Positions 52,957 through 62,880 of a stretch of DNA of 64,000 bases are shown piece by piece; the first letter of the stretch is position 1; each line of letters opens with the position of its first letter. Source of the stretch: Terasakiella sp. SH-1 (GTDB lineage Bacteria > Pseudomonadota > Alphaproteobacteria > Rhodospirillales > Terasakiellaceae). The position numbers were made by a program, and so were the translations under genes. Below the pieces are notes generated by a model, which had not been told where the DNA came from, searched no databases, and worked only from the letters and a program-made list of their open reading frames with translations. The stretch is from NCBI RefSeq assembly GCF_004564135.1, contig NZ_CP038255.1:2467501-2531500 (forward strand), written 5' to 3'.

Positions 52957-53610
52957 TTACAGCTCAACCGCCTCAATCACCCATTCTTCACTGGCCGCCG
53001 CTGTGGCCCATTCTTCCATGGAACTCAACGTCCAGACCGCCTGCATATAATCTGCTGCCACGCCCTTGACCTCAATCCCATAGCTCCTAAACCGGGCAAC
53101 AACCGGGGCAAACATCGCATCTGCAATGCTAAAACTGCCAAACAAGAACGGCCCAGCCTGCCCAAAACGTTGGCGACAACTGGTCCAGATTTCAATAATC
53201 CGGCTGATTTCTTCCTGACACAATCCACTGGGCTCAAAGCCATCAATGGTGCGCCGGATATTCATCGGCATGTCATTGCGGATATTGAAAAAGCCGGAAT
53301 GCATTTCATAAGAAACCGAACGGGCAATGGCACGCGCTTCACTGTCCTTGGGCCAAAGGTGAGCCTCTGGGTTTTGCTCATTTAAATATTCACAAATGGC
53401 CAGTGAATCCCAGATTTCCTGATCCCCTGTTTTAAGGACAGGTACCTTGCCAGACGGTGAATGTTTCAACAATTCCTCTTTAAAGTCCCCTTCAAATAAC
53501 GGCACGATGATTTCATCAAAATCCAGCCCGATATGTTTAAGAACCAGCCATGGTCGCAGGCTCCAGGAGGAATAGTTTCTGTTTCCAAGAATAATCTGAA
53601 GTTTCGGCAT
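52957..53610 (-). CDS. Glutathione S-transferase family protein
   Basis: 217 residues. N-terminus LQIILGNRNYSSWSLRPWLVLKH with the NYSSWSLR motif of a bacterial GST subgroup, SPSGKVPVLKTGD, DSLAICEYLNEQNPEAHLWP; helical C-terminus with GSFSIADAMFAPVVARF. Substrate unknown. Convergent with the lipoprotein gene, divergent from the M17 peptidase. Confidence 0.87.
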   Translation of the reverse strand: MPKLQIILGNRNYSSWSLRPWLVLKHIGLDFDEIIVPLFEGDFKEELLKHSPSGKVPVLKTGDQEIWDSLAICEYLNEQNPEAHLWPKDSEARAIARSVSYEMHSGFFNIRNDMPMNIRRTIDGFEPSGLCQEEISRIIEIWTSCRQRFGQAGPFLFGSFSIADAMFAPVVARFRSYGIEVKGVAADYMQAVWTLSSMEEWATAAASEEWVIEAVEL

Positions 53611-53730
53611 AACGTTTCCCTTTTCATCTGTTACACCACTGTGTTCAGTCTATCATAATTTATAGTTGTCGCCCAAGGCGTTAAGCTTCATTATGCACAG
53701 AAATCGGCAAATGAAACAAAAGGATCCCCC

Positions 53731-55116
53731 ATGGCTGCCCTTGACTATCTGGTTGAAAAAACAGACGAGAAAACCATTACCCTGCTTCCCGTTTCTGTCA
53801 GCGACTTTTCAGACTGGCTGGAAGATCAGGATAAAGACCTGAAAAACTGGGTAGCGGCCAATGATTTCAAACCATCCGGGGGGGCAACGCTTGCCTTGCC
53901 GGGAAGAAAAGGCACCATTGAAAAGGTTCTAGTCACTATCAGCACAGATCAACTGATGTGGGATTACGCGGCCCTGCCCGCCAAACTGCCCAAAGCTACC
54001 TATAAGATCAAAGGACGCTTAAAGGCAGATGACGCCACAGCAGCCTGTCTGGGATGGGCGTTGGGGACTTACAGCTTTGATTGGTATAAGGAAACCACCA
54101 AGGAATTTGCCAGCCTGATTCTGCCTAAAAACGTAGACCAACAAACCGTTCAAGCTTTGGGCGAAGGGATTGAACTCACCCGTGACCTCATCAACCTGCC
54201 TGCTGCCGATATGGGGCCTGTGGAACTGGCCCAAGCGACCATGGATCTGGCCGAAGATTTTGATGGGGCCTGCGATGTCATTATTGATGACGGGCTACTG
54301 GATGAAAACCTGCCTGCTATCTACGCGGTGGGCAAAGGGGCCGCAGATGACCGTCGCCCCCGTTTGATTGATCTGACATGGGGCAAAGACAGCCATCCGA
54401 AAGTCACACTGGTGGGCAAAGGGGTCTGTTTCGATTCGGGTGGATTGGATATCAAACCAGCGCAATTCATGAAACTGATGAAAAAAGATATGGGCGGAGC
54501 TGCCCATGTTCTGGGGCTTGCCAAAGCCATTATGATTGCCAAATTGCCTATTCGTCTGCGCGTCCTGATCCCGGCGGTGGAAAATGCCGTATCTGACAAG
54601 GCGATGCGCCCGTTGGATGTGGTTGATTCGCGCAGCGGCAAAACCATCGAAATCGGCCATACCGATGCCGAAGGCCGTGTCGTACTGGCCGATGCGCTGA
54701 CATTGGCAAGCGAAGAATCACCGGAATTTATCATTGATTTCGCCACCCTGACCGGAGCAGCACGGGTGGCTTTGGGCACCGAACTACCAGCGCTGTTCTC
54801 CAACAATGATAATTTGGCGAGTGATCTTCTCAAAGCTTCTCAATCAGAAGGCGATCACATGTGGCGCCTGCCCTTGTGGAAACCCTACCGAAAATCCATT
54901 GATGGCAAAACCGGAGATATTTCCAACGAATCGTCAATGCCTTATGCTGGTGCGATTACAGCAGGTCTTTTTTTGGAAGAATTCATTGGGGAAACAAAGG
55001 CTTGGGCACATCTTGATGTCATGGGATGGAACACGGCAAGCAAGCCGGGACGCCCCGAAGGCGGTGAAGCCATGGGCCTGCGTGCAGCTTTTGCGATGAT
55101 AAAAAATCGCTTTTAA
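53731..55116 (+). CDS. Leucyl aminopeptidase family protein (M17)
   Basis: 461 residues. The C-terminal catalytic domain has the two-metal site VGKGVCFDSGGLDIKPAQFMKLMKKDMGGAA (about 230-260) and GHTDAEGRVVLADAL (about 308-322; the usual Asn before TDAEGR is His). Broad aminopeptidase of the cytoplasm, PepB-like. Good AAAAGGAT before ATG. Confidence 0.92.
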   Translation: MAALDYLVEKTDEKTITLLPVSVSDFSDWLEDQDKDLKNWVAANDFKPSGGATLALPGRKGTIEKVLVTISTDQLMWDYAALPAKLPKATYKIKGRLKADDATAACLGWALGTYSFDWYKETTKEFASLILPKNVDQQTVQALGEGIELTRDLINLPAADMGPVELAQATMDLAEDFDGACDVIIDDGLLDENLPAIYAVGKGAADDRRPRLIDLTWGKDSHPKVTLVGKGVCFDSGGLDIKPAQFMKLMKKDMGGAAHVLGLAKAIMIAKLPIRLRVLIPAVENAVSDKAMRPLDVVDSRSGKTIEIGHTDAEGRVVLADALTLASEESPEFIIDFATLTGAARVALGTELPALFSNNDNLASDLLKASQSEGDHMWRLPLWKPYRKSIDGKTGDISNESSMPYAGAITAGLFLEEFIGETKAWAHLDVMGWNTASKPGRPEGGEAMGLRAAFAMIKNRF

Positions 55117-55177
55117 CAAATATTAAGTATTGCCCTTATAGACTAGCTTACGTAAATATGTTCGAAACCGTAACGAA

Positions 55178-55546
55178 ATGGCGAGTAACATGGCTGTAGA
55201 ACTCGAGCCGGTCCAGTCACTGGACCTTTGGCGAAAAGCAATTGTAGAAAGTGTACGCCGCGATGGGCCTGATCTGTCTGCGCGTCAAATGGCTTTGTTG
55301 TTAACTGTTTATCTAACACCACCACCTCACACGGTGCGTGGCCTGGCAGAAAGCATGAATGTGTCCAAACCGGCAATCACCCGCGCTTTGGACCGACTCG
55401 GCCAAATGGAACTGCTGCGTCGTAAAGTCGATGATAACGACCGCCGTAGCGTGCTGGTTCAACGTACGGTTAAAGGGTCTGTCTATTTGCGTGAATTCGG
55501 TGAAATCATCGTACAAAGCGCACAGACATTGGGTGAAGATAAATAA
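55178..55546 (+). CDS. MarR-family transcriptional regulator, short
   Basis: 122 residues with LSARQMALLLTVYL, TVRGLAESMNVSKPAITRALDRLGQMELLRRKVDDNDRRSVLVQRT, i.e. the MarR winged helix with wing DDNDRRS. Shorter at both ends than usual and without a clear first dimer helix. Two ATGs (55178 and 55190) are possible. Targets unknown; stands alone between convergent and parallel genes. Confidence 0.82.
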   Translation: MASNMAVELEPVQSLDLWRKAIVESVRRDGPDLSARQMALLLTVYLTPPPHTVRGLAESMNVSKPAITRALDRLGQMELLRRKVDDNDRRSVLVQRTVKGSVYLREFGEIIVQSAQTLGEDK

Positions 55547-55569
55547 ATCCTGTATATAAATACGAAGAT

Positions 55570-55603
55570 AGCTCCAAAAGGCGAATCCCTATTGGAGCTT
55601 TTT
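55570..55603. terminator. Bidirectional terminator
   Basis: AGCTCCAA / TTGGAGCT stem with a 14-base loop and a T5 tail, between the convergent marR-like and NDUFA9-like genes. Confidence 0.85.
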
Positions 55604-55605
55604 CT

Positions 55606-56625
55606 TTATAAACGGCGTTCCACGTGACGCGGCTGGTTTTTCAGCTCTTTATAACGCCCCAAATATGTCGGTAAGATCACATCGGCCAATGTGGGTTCAA
55701 CCCCAAGGTCCTGTAGTGTCAACGTACCTTCCGACACCACATTATCGCTTTCCAGCATTAAAACCTGATCCCCCGTCAAGGGCGGCTTGGGCAAGAACCC
55801 CAAAACCCCGCCAAGAATCTTCGCAATTGGAAAGGCGACGGGGGCCAGCAAACGTTTACGTTGGGTGTATTTTAAAACGCGCTTCATAATACCCATAAAC
55901 GTCATGACTTCCGGGCCACCTAATTCATAGGTTTTTCCCTTCGCAGTCTCGTTATCAATGGCATTGACTGCTGCTTGAGCCACATCACCAACATAAACGG
56001 GCTGAAGCTTCGCCCCGCCATCCCCGTACAAATTAACCTCTAAATCGCCGTCAAAAGAAACCTCAGGAATAAGCGGTGCCCCCATGACAGGTAAGGCGGG
56101 GGCAAAACGAGACATGGCAGCAAATTTGTTGAAAAAATCATCTTCCGGACCAAACACGACACTGGGACGCAGGATCACAGCCTTGGGATAGGCATGAAAG
56201 ATTGCTTTTTCACCTGCCCCTTTTGTGCGGGCATATTGGGCCTCCGCCTGATCATTAGCCCCAATGGCAGACACATGGATAAGGTTGCTTACCCTCGCTG
56301 CTGCACAAGCCTTGGCGATGTTATGAGCCCCTTCCACATGAACCGCATCAAACGTCTGCTTGCCCCATTGGGATAAGAGCCCAACCAGACTATAGACCAC
56401 ATCAGCCCCTTCCACAGAACGTGCAACCATCTCGCTATCGCGTACATTACAGGCTTGCAAGAGAATCTGGGCGGGATTGCCATAGGGTTTCAGATACATG
56501 GCGGCTTCCACATCACGAACAGCGACACGAACCGTGTATCCCTGCTGGGCCAAACGTTTGACAATATGGCGTCCTAAAAAGCCGGAGCCCCCGAAAACTG
56601 TCGCAATACGGCGTCCCATACTCAC
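55606..56625 (-). CDS. Complex I NDUFA9-subunit-family protein (NAD-dependent epimerase fold)
   Basis: 339 residues. Rossmann site TVFGGSGFLGRHIVKRLAQQGY (about 9-30), DVVYSLVGLLSQWGKQTFDAVHVEGAHNIAKAC, VILRPSVVFGPEDDFFNKFA (about 150-169) and VYVGDVAQAAV. The family includes the accessory NADPH-binding subunit of alphaproteobacterial complex I and related sugar-nucleotide-fold proteins. No nuo genes in the window. Confidence 0.88.
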   Translation of the reverse strand: MSMGRRIATVFGGSGFLGRHIVKRLAQQGYTVRVAVRDVEAAMYLKPYGNPAQILLQACNVRDSEMVARSVEGADVVYSLVGLLSQWGKQTFDAVHVEGAHNIAKACAAARVSNLIHVSAIGANDQAEAQYARTKGAGEKAIFHAYPKAVILRPSVVFGPEDDFFNKFAAMSRFAPALPVMGAPLIPEVSFDGDLEVNLYGDGGAKLQPVYVGDVAQAAVNAIDNETAKGKTYELGGPEVMTFMGIMKRVLKYTQRKRLLAPVAFPIAKILGGVLGFLPKPPLTGDQVLMLESDNVVSEGTLTLQDLGVEPTLADVILPTYLGRYKELKNQPRHVERRL

Positions 56626-56821
56626 ACTCCCTTATGTTGGTTTAACAAGCTGAAGCTTATTTCCCTCTCTAAATTTATATACCTGATAGATAGGGACGAC
56701 AACCGCAGGATTTCAACAACCCCATAAGCTTTTTAAAAAAAGTTTCAGTTTTCCGTTGACAAGTAGGTTGGTGGGCACTAAAAACCCGCCATCCCGTGAG
56801 GGACAGATCATATTGAAAGTT

Positions 56822-56908
56822 GCCCAGGTGGCGGAATTGGTAGACGCGCTAGCTTCAGGTGCTAGTTCTCGCAAGGGAGTGGAAGTTCGAGTCTTCTCCT
56901 GGGCACCA
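56822..56908 (+). tRNA. tRNA-Leu (CAG)
   Basis: Acceptor stem GCCCAGG / CCTGGGC, encoded ACCA end, D-arm GGCGGAATTGGTAGACGC, anticodon stem CTAGC-TTCAGGT-GCTAG with anticodon CAG (reads CUG), long class II variable arm and GTTCGAGTC T-arm. Followed by a terminator. Decodes the CUG leucine codon, frequent here. Confidence 0.95.
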
Positions 56909-56928
56909 TTCAAATGATGATAAAAATT

Positions 56929-56954
56929 GCGCCGCTATCCGGCGCTTTTTTTTT
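56929..56954 (+). terminator. Terminator after tRNA-Leu
   Basis: GCGCCG / CGGCGC stem with a 5-base loop and a T9 run, 20 bases after the tRNA. Confidence 0.92.
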
Positions 56955-57063
56955 GCAAAAAATCACTCATTTCATCCCTATTCTTTACAAGTCTGCCCTT
57001 CTCTTCCTCGGCAAACTTCTGTAGAGTATGCAAAACTATTTCTGAAAAAAGTGAGTAAAACCT

Positions 57064-57675
57064 GTGACTATTGAAGTACATTACGGCGATCTTCCCGCTG
57101 ATGTGGATTTTGGCAAGTCCGTTGCCATTGATAGCGAAACAATGGGGCTTAATCCGCATCGCGACCGTTTATGTGTTGTTCAATTGTCCAGCGGGGATGG
57201 CACAGCCCATCTGGTTCACTTTAAAGAACCTGTCTATGACGCGCCGAATTTGAAAAAACTTCTGGCTGATCCATCTGTTGAAAAGCTGTTTCACTTTGCC
57301 CGTTTTGACGTCGCGATTATTGAGAAATATCTCGGCATCACCTGTAGCCCGGTTTACTGCACCAAAATTGCATCCAAGCTGGTGCGCACCTATACGGACC
57401 GTCACGGACTGAAAAACCTGTGCCACGAACTTTTGGGCATTGATTTGTCCAAACAGCAACAATCATCTGACTGGGGAACGAACGAACTTTCACCAGAGCA
57501 GATCAAATATGCAGCCTCAGACGTGCTGTACCTGCATCAACTGCAAGAAATTCTGGAAAGCATGCTTCAGCGTGAAGGTCGCAAAGAAATGGCCCAAGCC
57601 TGTTTTGACTTTCTCCCCACCCGTGCCCGCCTTGATCTGGAAGGCTGGCCGGAAACAGATATTTTCTCTCATTAA
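57064..57675 (+). CDS. rnd: Ribonuclease D, short form
   Basis: 203 residues, DEDD 3'-5' exonuclease domain only: VAIDSETMGLNPHRDRLCVVQLS (about 20-42), LFHFARFDVAIIEKYLG (about 76-92), GTNELSPEQIKYAASDVLYLHQL (about 138-160). It lacks the HRDC domains of the E. coli enzyme, as usual in Alphaproteobacteria. Trims tRNA 3' ends; lying next to a tRNA gene is probably chance. GTG start with weak RBS. Confidence 0.9.
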   Translation: MTIEVHYGDLPADVDFGKSVAIDSETMGLNPHRDRLCVVQLSSGDGTAHLVHFKEPVYDAPNLKKLLADPSVEKLFHFARFDVAIIEKYLGITCSPVYCTKIASKLVRTYTDRHGLKNLCHELLGIDLSKQQQSSDWGTNELSPEQIKYAASDVLYLHQLQEILESMLQREGRKEMAQACFDFLPTRARLDLEGWPETDIFSH

Positions 57676-57744
57676 GAGCACCTCTTTTTTTAGTGTTTGC
57701 CAGTTCATTGGCCCATCTGATTTAAAATTTAACCAAAGACCCTC

Positions 57745-58737
57745 ATGGCCCTGCTCACCCGTATCGCAAAATCACGTTCTGCCGACCAAGATCTGGAAAC
57801 GGCCAAGCGCGTTCTCAAACTGGAAGCCGACGGCTTAAGCGCCTTGGCCGATACGCTGGGGACAGAATTTGGCAATGCTGTGGAAATTCTGGCAAAAGTT
57901 AAAGGGCGCATTGTCGTCACAGGCATGGGTAAAAGCGGTCATATCGGTCGTAAAATTGCTGCTACATTAGCCTCAACGGGTGCCCCAGCCTTCTTTGTCC
58001 ACCCTGGTGAAGCCAGTCATGGCGATTTGGGCATGGTGACACAGGCCGATGCTATTTTGGCCCTGTCTAATTCTGGTGAGACCGGGGAGCTTTCTGATTT
58101 CATTGGATATTCCAGCCGTTTTGCCATCCCGATGATTTCCATTACATCACGTGCGGCCAGTACCTTGGCAGAAGCCGCAACTATCTCTCTCGTCCTGCCT
58201 GCTTCACAAGAAGCCTGTCCACTGGGCCTTGCACCGACCACATCAACTACTATGACCTTGGCCCTTGGAGATTGTCTGGCCGTTGCCTTGCTGGAACGTC
58301 GCGGATTTTCGGCTGATGATTTCCAGCAATTTCACCCCGGTGGCAGCCTTGGCAATCAACTGATGAAAATCAAAGACCTGATGCACAGTGGGGAAGCCCT
58401 GCCCACCGTTAACACCGACACCCGCATGAGTGATACCCTGTTGGAAATCACCGCCAAACATTTTGGCTGCGTTGCTGTGGTTGATGATCAAAACAAGCTG
58501 TTGGGCATTATCACCGATGGGGATTTGCGCCGCCATATGACAGATGATTTGATTCAAAAGTCGGCTGGCGATATCATGACCACAGGTGCAAAAACAATTA
58601 ACGCAAGCGCATTAGCCGTTGAGGCTCTTGCCATCATGAATGAAAAATCCATCACCAGCCTGTTCGTTGTGGAAGAAAACGAACAACTGGACGGGATCAT
58701 TCATATTCACGACTGCCTGCGTGCAGGCATTGCTTAA
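57745..58737 (+). CDS. kdsD: D-arabinose-5-phosphate isomerase KdsD
   Basis: 330 residues. SIS domain (about 40-180: VTGMGKSGHIGRKIAATLASTGAPAFFVHPGEASHGDLG, ALSNSGETGEL) and two CBS domains (about 210-325). Makes arabinose-5-phosphate for Kdo, the lipopolysaccharide inner-core sugar. It opens the lpt gene run. Confidence 0.93.
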   Translation: MALLTRIAKSRSADQDLETAKRVLKLEADGLSALADTLGTEFGNAVEILAKVKGRIVVTGMGKSGHIGRKIAATLASTGAPAFFVHPGEASHGDLGMVTQADAILALSNSGETGELSDFIGYSSRFAIPMISITSRAASTLAEAATISLVLPASQEACPLGLAPTTSTTMTLALGDCLAVALLERRGFSADDFQQFHPGGSLGNQLMKIKDLMHSGEALPTVNTDTRMSDTLLEITAKHFGCVAVVDDQNKLLGIITDGDLRRHMTDDLIQKSAGDIMTTGAKTINASALAVEALAIMNEKSITSLFVVEENEQLDGIIHIHDCLRAGIA

Positions 58738-58766
58738 ACGCAAGAACATATAATAGGGACGCATTT

Positions 58767-59462
58767 ATGGCATTGGCATTTAGCAAACGGCATTCCGGCA
58801 CTCCGGCCTCGCGCCAGAGCTACCGTGACATGCATGCCATTTCCATATCCACACGTAAAACAGCCAGTCGCGCCTATAGCCGTTTCGTCCAACTGATGAA
58901 ACTGTTTCTGCCGCTAATTGCCGTCCTGCTCATCACCATGATCATAATCTGGCCTCATCTGCAAAGTGATTCAAAACGCTTTGCCATTGGCTTTTCAAAT
59001 ATTGAACTCTCAGAAGCCAAAGACCCGTCTATGATCAACGCACGCTATATTGGCACAGATAATGACAATCAGCCATTTTCTGTCACAGCGGACATTGCCA
59101 AACAAACCGATGATGAAACCCAAAGCATCTTGTTGGAACTCCCAAAAGCCGATGTCACATTGAAGGATGGTACATGGTTGGTGCTGACATCAGATACCGG
59201 GATTTATGATCGCCCGACGCAATATCTGGAATTGGACGGGGCCGTCAATCTGTTTCACGATTCCGGCTATGAAATGCATACAGCCTCTGCCGGGGTGGAC
59301 CTCTCGCTTGGTTCTGCCGAAGGACATACACCTGTTAAAGGTCAAGGCCCCTTCGGTAGCATTGAATCCGAAGGTTTTCGCTTGATTGATAAAGGGAAAA
59401 CGATCATCTTCACAGGCAAGACAAAAGCCAAGCTGTTCCTGAACCGGATACAAGAAAAATAA
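58767..59462 (+). CDS. lptC: LPS export protein LptC
   Basis: 231 residues with an N-terminal membrane anchor (about 46-66, LMKLFLPLIAVLLITMIIIWP) and a periplasmic LptC jelly-roll (TADIAKQTDD..., GIYDRPTQYLELDGAVNLFHDSGYEMHT). Part of the bridge that moves LPS to the outer membrane. Its stop overlaps the lptA start. Confidence 0.9.
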   Translation: MALAFSKRHSGTPASRQSYRDMHAISISTRKTASRAYSRFVQLMKLFLPLIAVLLITMIIIWPHLQSDSKRFAIGFSNIELSEAKDPSMINARYIGTDNDNQPFSVTADIAKQTDDETQSILLELPKADVTLKDGTWLVLTSDTGIYDRPTQYLELDGAVNLFHDSGYEMHTASAGVDLSLGSAEGHTPVKGQGPFGSIESEGFRLIDKGKTIIFTGKTKAKLFLNRIQEK

Positions 59463-60286
59463 TGTTCAAAAAAGCCATTCCCCTGTTGATCGCATCCACC
59501 GTGCTGGCATCGCCGCTTCAGGCTCAAGATATCAATCTGGCCAGCGGGTCGCCCAACGCCCCTTTGGAAATCTATGCCGATAATGGAATTGAATGGCAAC
59601 AAAACGCCCAGCTCATCATCGCCCAAGGCAATGCCGTTGCCAAACGCGCAGGCGTCACCTTAAATGCTGATGAATTACGTGCCTATTACACCGAAGATGA
59701 CGCACAGCAGGAAGCATCGGGCAATACAAACATCCACCGCCTTGAAGCTTTGGGCGCAGTTAATATTGTCTCTGCCACAGAAAAAGTCACAGGGGATAAA
59801 GCGGTTTACGATTTAAAACGCGCCATTATGGTGGTCTCAGGCACCCGGCCCAAACTGACCACTCCACAAGATGTGATCAGTGCCGATGACACACTGGAAT
59901 ATTGGGAAGAACGCGCCCAAGCCGTTGCCCGTGGCAATGCCACAGCCGTACGTGAAGGGCGCAAGATCAAAGCCGACGTCCTTGCCGCCTTATTTATCAA
60001 AGATAAACAAGGCAACAGTCAAATTCACCGCGTCAATGCCTTTGGCAATGTAGTGATTGTCACAAAAACAGAACATATCACCGCCGATAAGGGCATTTAT
60101 AATGTCAACAGCGCTGTTGCAACCCTGAGCGGGGCTGTAAAGATCAAACGCGGTGGCAATCTGCTCAACGGCTGTTCTGCCACGGTTAATCTCAAGACCA
60201 ATACCAGCCGCCTCAAAGCCTGTGCAGGCACAAATGATAACCGGGTACGCGGGTTAGTCTTGCCAACCGCGAAAACTATGCAATAA
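59462..60286 (+). CDS. lptA: LPS transport periplasmic protein LptA
   Basis: 274 residues, signal peptide (about 1-21, ending LQAQ), then two OstA-type repeats: [36 protein letters not shown] and [35 protein letters not shown]. Forms the periplasmic bridge for LPS. Coupled to lptC (TAATG) and followed by lptB. Confidence 0.92.
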   Translation: MFKKAIPLLIASTVLASPLQAQDINLASGSPNAPLEIYADNGIEWQQNAQLIIAQGNAVAKRAGVTLNADELRAYYTEDDAQQEASGNTNIHRLEALGAVNIVSATEKVTGDKAVYDLKRAIMVVSGTRPKLTTPQDVISADDTLEYWEERAQAVARGNATAVREGRKIKADVLAALFIKDKQGNSQIHRVNAFGNVVIVTKTEHITADKGIYNVNSAVATLSGAVKIKRGGNLLNGCSATVNLKTNTSRLKACAGTNDNRVRGLVLPTAKTMQ

Positions 60287-60335
60287 TAGTGCCACGCAAA
60301 AACAAAAAAAGGGCAGTTCGCTGGACTGCATCCAT

Positions 60336-61112
60336 ATGTCAGAAGAAGACCTGAACCCGAGATCAAATGCCCCCCATATTGTCGCTGACAATGAGGGTCT
60401 CGTCGCTGATGGACTGGGCAAACGTTTTAAAAAACGCCCCGTTGTGCGCGGGGCCAGCCTGAAAATTCAGCGTGGCGAAGTTGTTGGCCTGCTCGGTCCT
60501 AACGGAGCGGGCAAGACCACCTGCTTTTATATGATTACAGGCTTGATTGCCCCTGATTATGGTCAAATTACATTGGATGGTCATGACATCACGGACTTGC
60601 CCATGTATCGCCGTGCCCGCATGGGCATTGGCTATCTGCCGCAAGAAGCCTCGATCTTTCGCGGCATGACGGTCGAGCAAAATATCCGCGCTGTTTTGGA
60701 AGTGGTTGAACCTAAACGCAATCGCCGCGAGGCCCGACTGGAAGCCCTTTTGGCAGAATTTTCCATCACCCATCTGCGCCGTGCCCCTGCCCTTGCACTG
60801 TCTGGTGGGGAACGTCGTCGTGTTGAAATTGCTCGCGCCCTTGCCTCTCAACCTCATTTTATCTTGCTGGATGAACCCTTCGCCGGGATTGACCCGATTG
60901 CGGTGGGTGATATTCGTGAGCTGGTAAAACATCTGAAAGACCGGGGCCTTGGTGTCTTGATTACCGACCACAACGTGCGTGAAACCCTTGATATCATTGA
61001 TCGGGCCTATATCATCCACGACGGTTCTGTCCTGATGGAAGGCACACCACGCGATATTGTTGGCAACGAAGATGTACGCCGTGTTTATCTAGGCGAACGG
61101 TTTACCCTTTAG
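60336..61112 (+). CDS. lptB: LPS export ABC ATPase LptB
   Basis: 258 residues. [21 protein letters not shown], Walker [18 protein letters not shown] (about 50-66), [15 protein letters not shown], Walker [17 protein letters not shown] and the LptB-typical [22 protein letters not shown]. Energises LPS extraction with LptFG. 17 bases before rpoN. Confidence 0.95.
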   Translation: MSEEDLNPRSNAPHIVADNEGLVADGLGKRFKKRPVVRGASLKIQRGEVVGLLGPNGAGKTTCFYMITGLIAPDYGQITLDGHDITDLPMYRRARMGIGYLPQEASIFRGMTVEQNIRAVLEVVEPKRNRREARLEALLAEFSITHLRRAPALALSGGERRRVEIARALASQPHFILLDEPFAGIDPIAVGDIRELVKHLKDRGLGVLITDHNVRETLDIIDRAYIIHDGSVLMEGTPRDIVGNEDVRRVYLGERFTL

Positions 61113-61129
61113 GGCATGAGGCAACATCC

Positions 61130-62653
61130 ATGGCATTAAGCGTCAGGTTAGATCTCAAACAGTCCCAGACACTCGTGATGACACCACAATTGCAGCAGGC
61201 CATTAAACTGCTACAAATGTCGAATCTTGAGCTTGGCAATTTTGTCGAAGAAGAACTGGAACGCAACCCGCTCCTGCAACGCGATGAAGGCGACAATGCC
61301 CCCATGCAGGAAATGGTGGAAGCTGAGACCAACAACAGTCCGGAAGGCGAAAGCCCTCCTGCACTGGAAGATATCAACCTCAACCAACAAGAAACGTCCA
61401 ACAACGATTCCATTGATGCCGATGTGGATAATCAATGGAGCAGCGATACACCAGGTGATCAAACCCTTGCAGGTTCCGGCGGTTTGGACACCACCAGTTA
61501 TGGGGCCTCCGCAGGATCAGCGAGTGGGGAAGACTTCGACTGGGCACAAAATATTACGGCTGACCTGTCTTTGCGCGATCATTTAATCGAACAGGTCAAT
61601 CTCGATATTTCTCACCCGGCAGAAAAAATCATCGCGGCCCATATGGTTGAATTCCTTGATGAAAGTGGCTACTTCACCGCTGACTTACCGGAGATGGCCG
61701 ATAGCCTGTCTTGCGATGTGAGTTTGTTGGAAAACGTGCTTCAAAAACTGCAAACACTGGACCCCGTAGGTATTTTCGCCCGCAGCCTGTCAGAATGTCT
61801 TGCCCTGCAGCTCAAAGACAAAGACCGTTTTGACCCGGCCATGGAACAGCTGGTTGAAAATCTGGACCTGCTTGGTAAACGTGATTTCCCGGCCTTGCTC
61901 AAGCTCTGTCAGGTCGATGAAGAAGATTTAAGCGACATGATTGCGGAAATTCAGGCCCTCGACCCGCGCCCTGCCCTTGCCTTTGACACGACCGAAGTGC
62001 AGGCCGTCACTCCCGATATTTTGATGAAACAGGGGTTAAAAGGCAAATGGCTGGTGGAACTCAACAGTGAGAACTTGCCCAAAGTGCTGGTTGATAACTC
62101 CTATTATGCCGAAGTGAACCAGCTGGGGCTGGATAAGGATTCCAAACATTATATCTCAGAATGTTTTCAAAATGCCAACTGGCTGGTCAAATCCCTTCAT
62201 CAGCGCGCGACCACCATTTTAAAAGTCTCCACCGAAATTGTGCGCCAGCAGGATATGTTCTTTAAAAAGGGTGTGGAATACCTCAAACCTATTGTTCTGC
62301 GTGATATTGCCGATGCGGTAGAAATGCATGAAAGTACGGTTTCACGCGTGACGTCCAATAAATATATCGCCACACCACGTGGGATTTTTGAGCTGAAATA
62401 TTTCTTTACCTCCGCCATCAACAGTTCAGAAGGCGGTGACGCCCATTCTGCGGAATCGGTCAAATTCAAGATCAAGCGCCTGATTGATGAAGAAGATCCA
62501 AAGAAAATCCTGTCAGATGACAAGCTGGTTCAGCTCTTAAAAAATGAAGGTATCGACATTGCACGTCGAACCGTGGCAAAATACCGTGAAGCCTTGGGGA
62601 TTGCATCTTCTGTACAAAGGAGGCGGGAGAAAAAGGCTTTGTTAGGAAAGTAA
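61130..62653 (+). CDS. rpoN: RNA polymerase sigma-54 factor RpoN
   Basis: 507 residues. Glutamine-rich activator region LDLKQSQTLVMTPQLQQAIKLLQMSNLELGNFVEEELERNPLL (about 6-48), acidic region, core-binding and DNA-binding parts, and the RpoN box ARRTVAKYREALGIASSVQRRR at the C-terminus. Directs transcription from -24/-12 promoters with enhancer-binding activators. The usual neighbours hpf and ptsN follow. Confidence 0.96.
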   Translation: MALSVRLDLKQSQTLVMTPQLQQAIKLLQMSNLELGNFVEEELERNPLLQRDEGDNAPMQEMVEAETNNSPEGESPPALEDINLNQQETSNNDSIDADVDNQWSSDTPGDQTLAGSGGLDTTSYGASAGSASGEDFDWAQNITADLSLRDHLIEQVNLDISHPAEKIIAAHMVEFLDESGYFTADLPEMADSLSCDVSLLENVLQKLQTLDPVGIFARSLSECLALQLKDKDRFDPAMEQLVENLDLLGKRDFPALLKLCQVDEEDLSDMIAEIQALDPRPALAFDTTEVQAVTPDILMKQGLKGKWLVELNSENLPKVLVDNSYYAEVNQLGLDKDSKHYISECFQNANWLVKSLHQRATTILKVSTEIVRQQDMFFKKGVEYLKPIVLRDIADAVEMHESTVSRVTSNKYIATPRGIFELKYFFTSAINSSEGGDAHSAESVKFKIKRLIDEEDPKKILSDDKLVQLLKNEGIDIARRTVAKYREALGIASSVQRRREKKALLGK

Positions 62654-62831
62654 ATTGAAATCGCCAAACGCTTTTCCCACATATTCATGATGAACATCAA
62701 ATTGGAGGGAAAGTGATTGGCATATATTAAGACTATTGACAGATAGGGACACTGCCACTAAGTTCCCGGCCTTCGCGTATGAAGTTAACGCTTCGTTAAG
62801 AAAACGTATCACGTTTGAAAGATTGAGACGC

Positions 62832-62862
62832 TTGCAGGGCCGGATAGAAAATTGGCTATAAT
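62832..62862 (+). promoter_or_regulatory. Possible sigma-70 promoter for hpf
   Basis: TTGCAG and a perfect TATAAT with 19 bases between, one or two more than ideal. The start point would lie just ahead of the AGGAACT ribosome site. The 227-base rpoN-hpf gap otherwise shows no structure. Confidence 0.35.
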
Positions 62863-62880
62863 CAAGCAGGAACTTCTATT

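Noticed and set aside
56822-57675. Functional link between tRNA-Leu and the adjacent RNase D gene, or an integrated element at the tRNA
   Set aside because: No integrase, no repeated tRNA 3' end nearby, and a terminator separates the two; adjacency looks incidental.
62700-62770. Sigma-54 promoter before hpf
   Set aside because: No TGGCAC-N5-TTGCW match in the gap; the sigma-70-like TATAAT is the better candidate.
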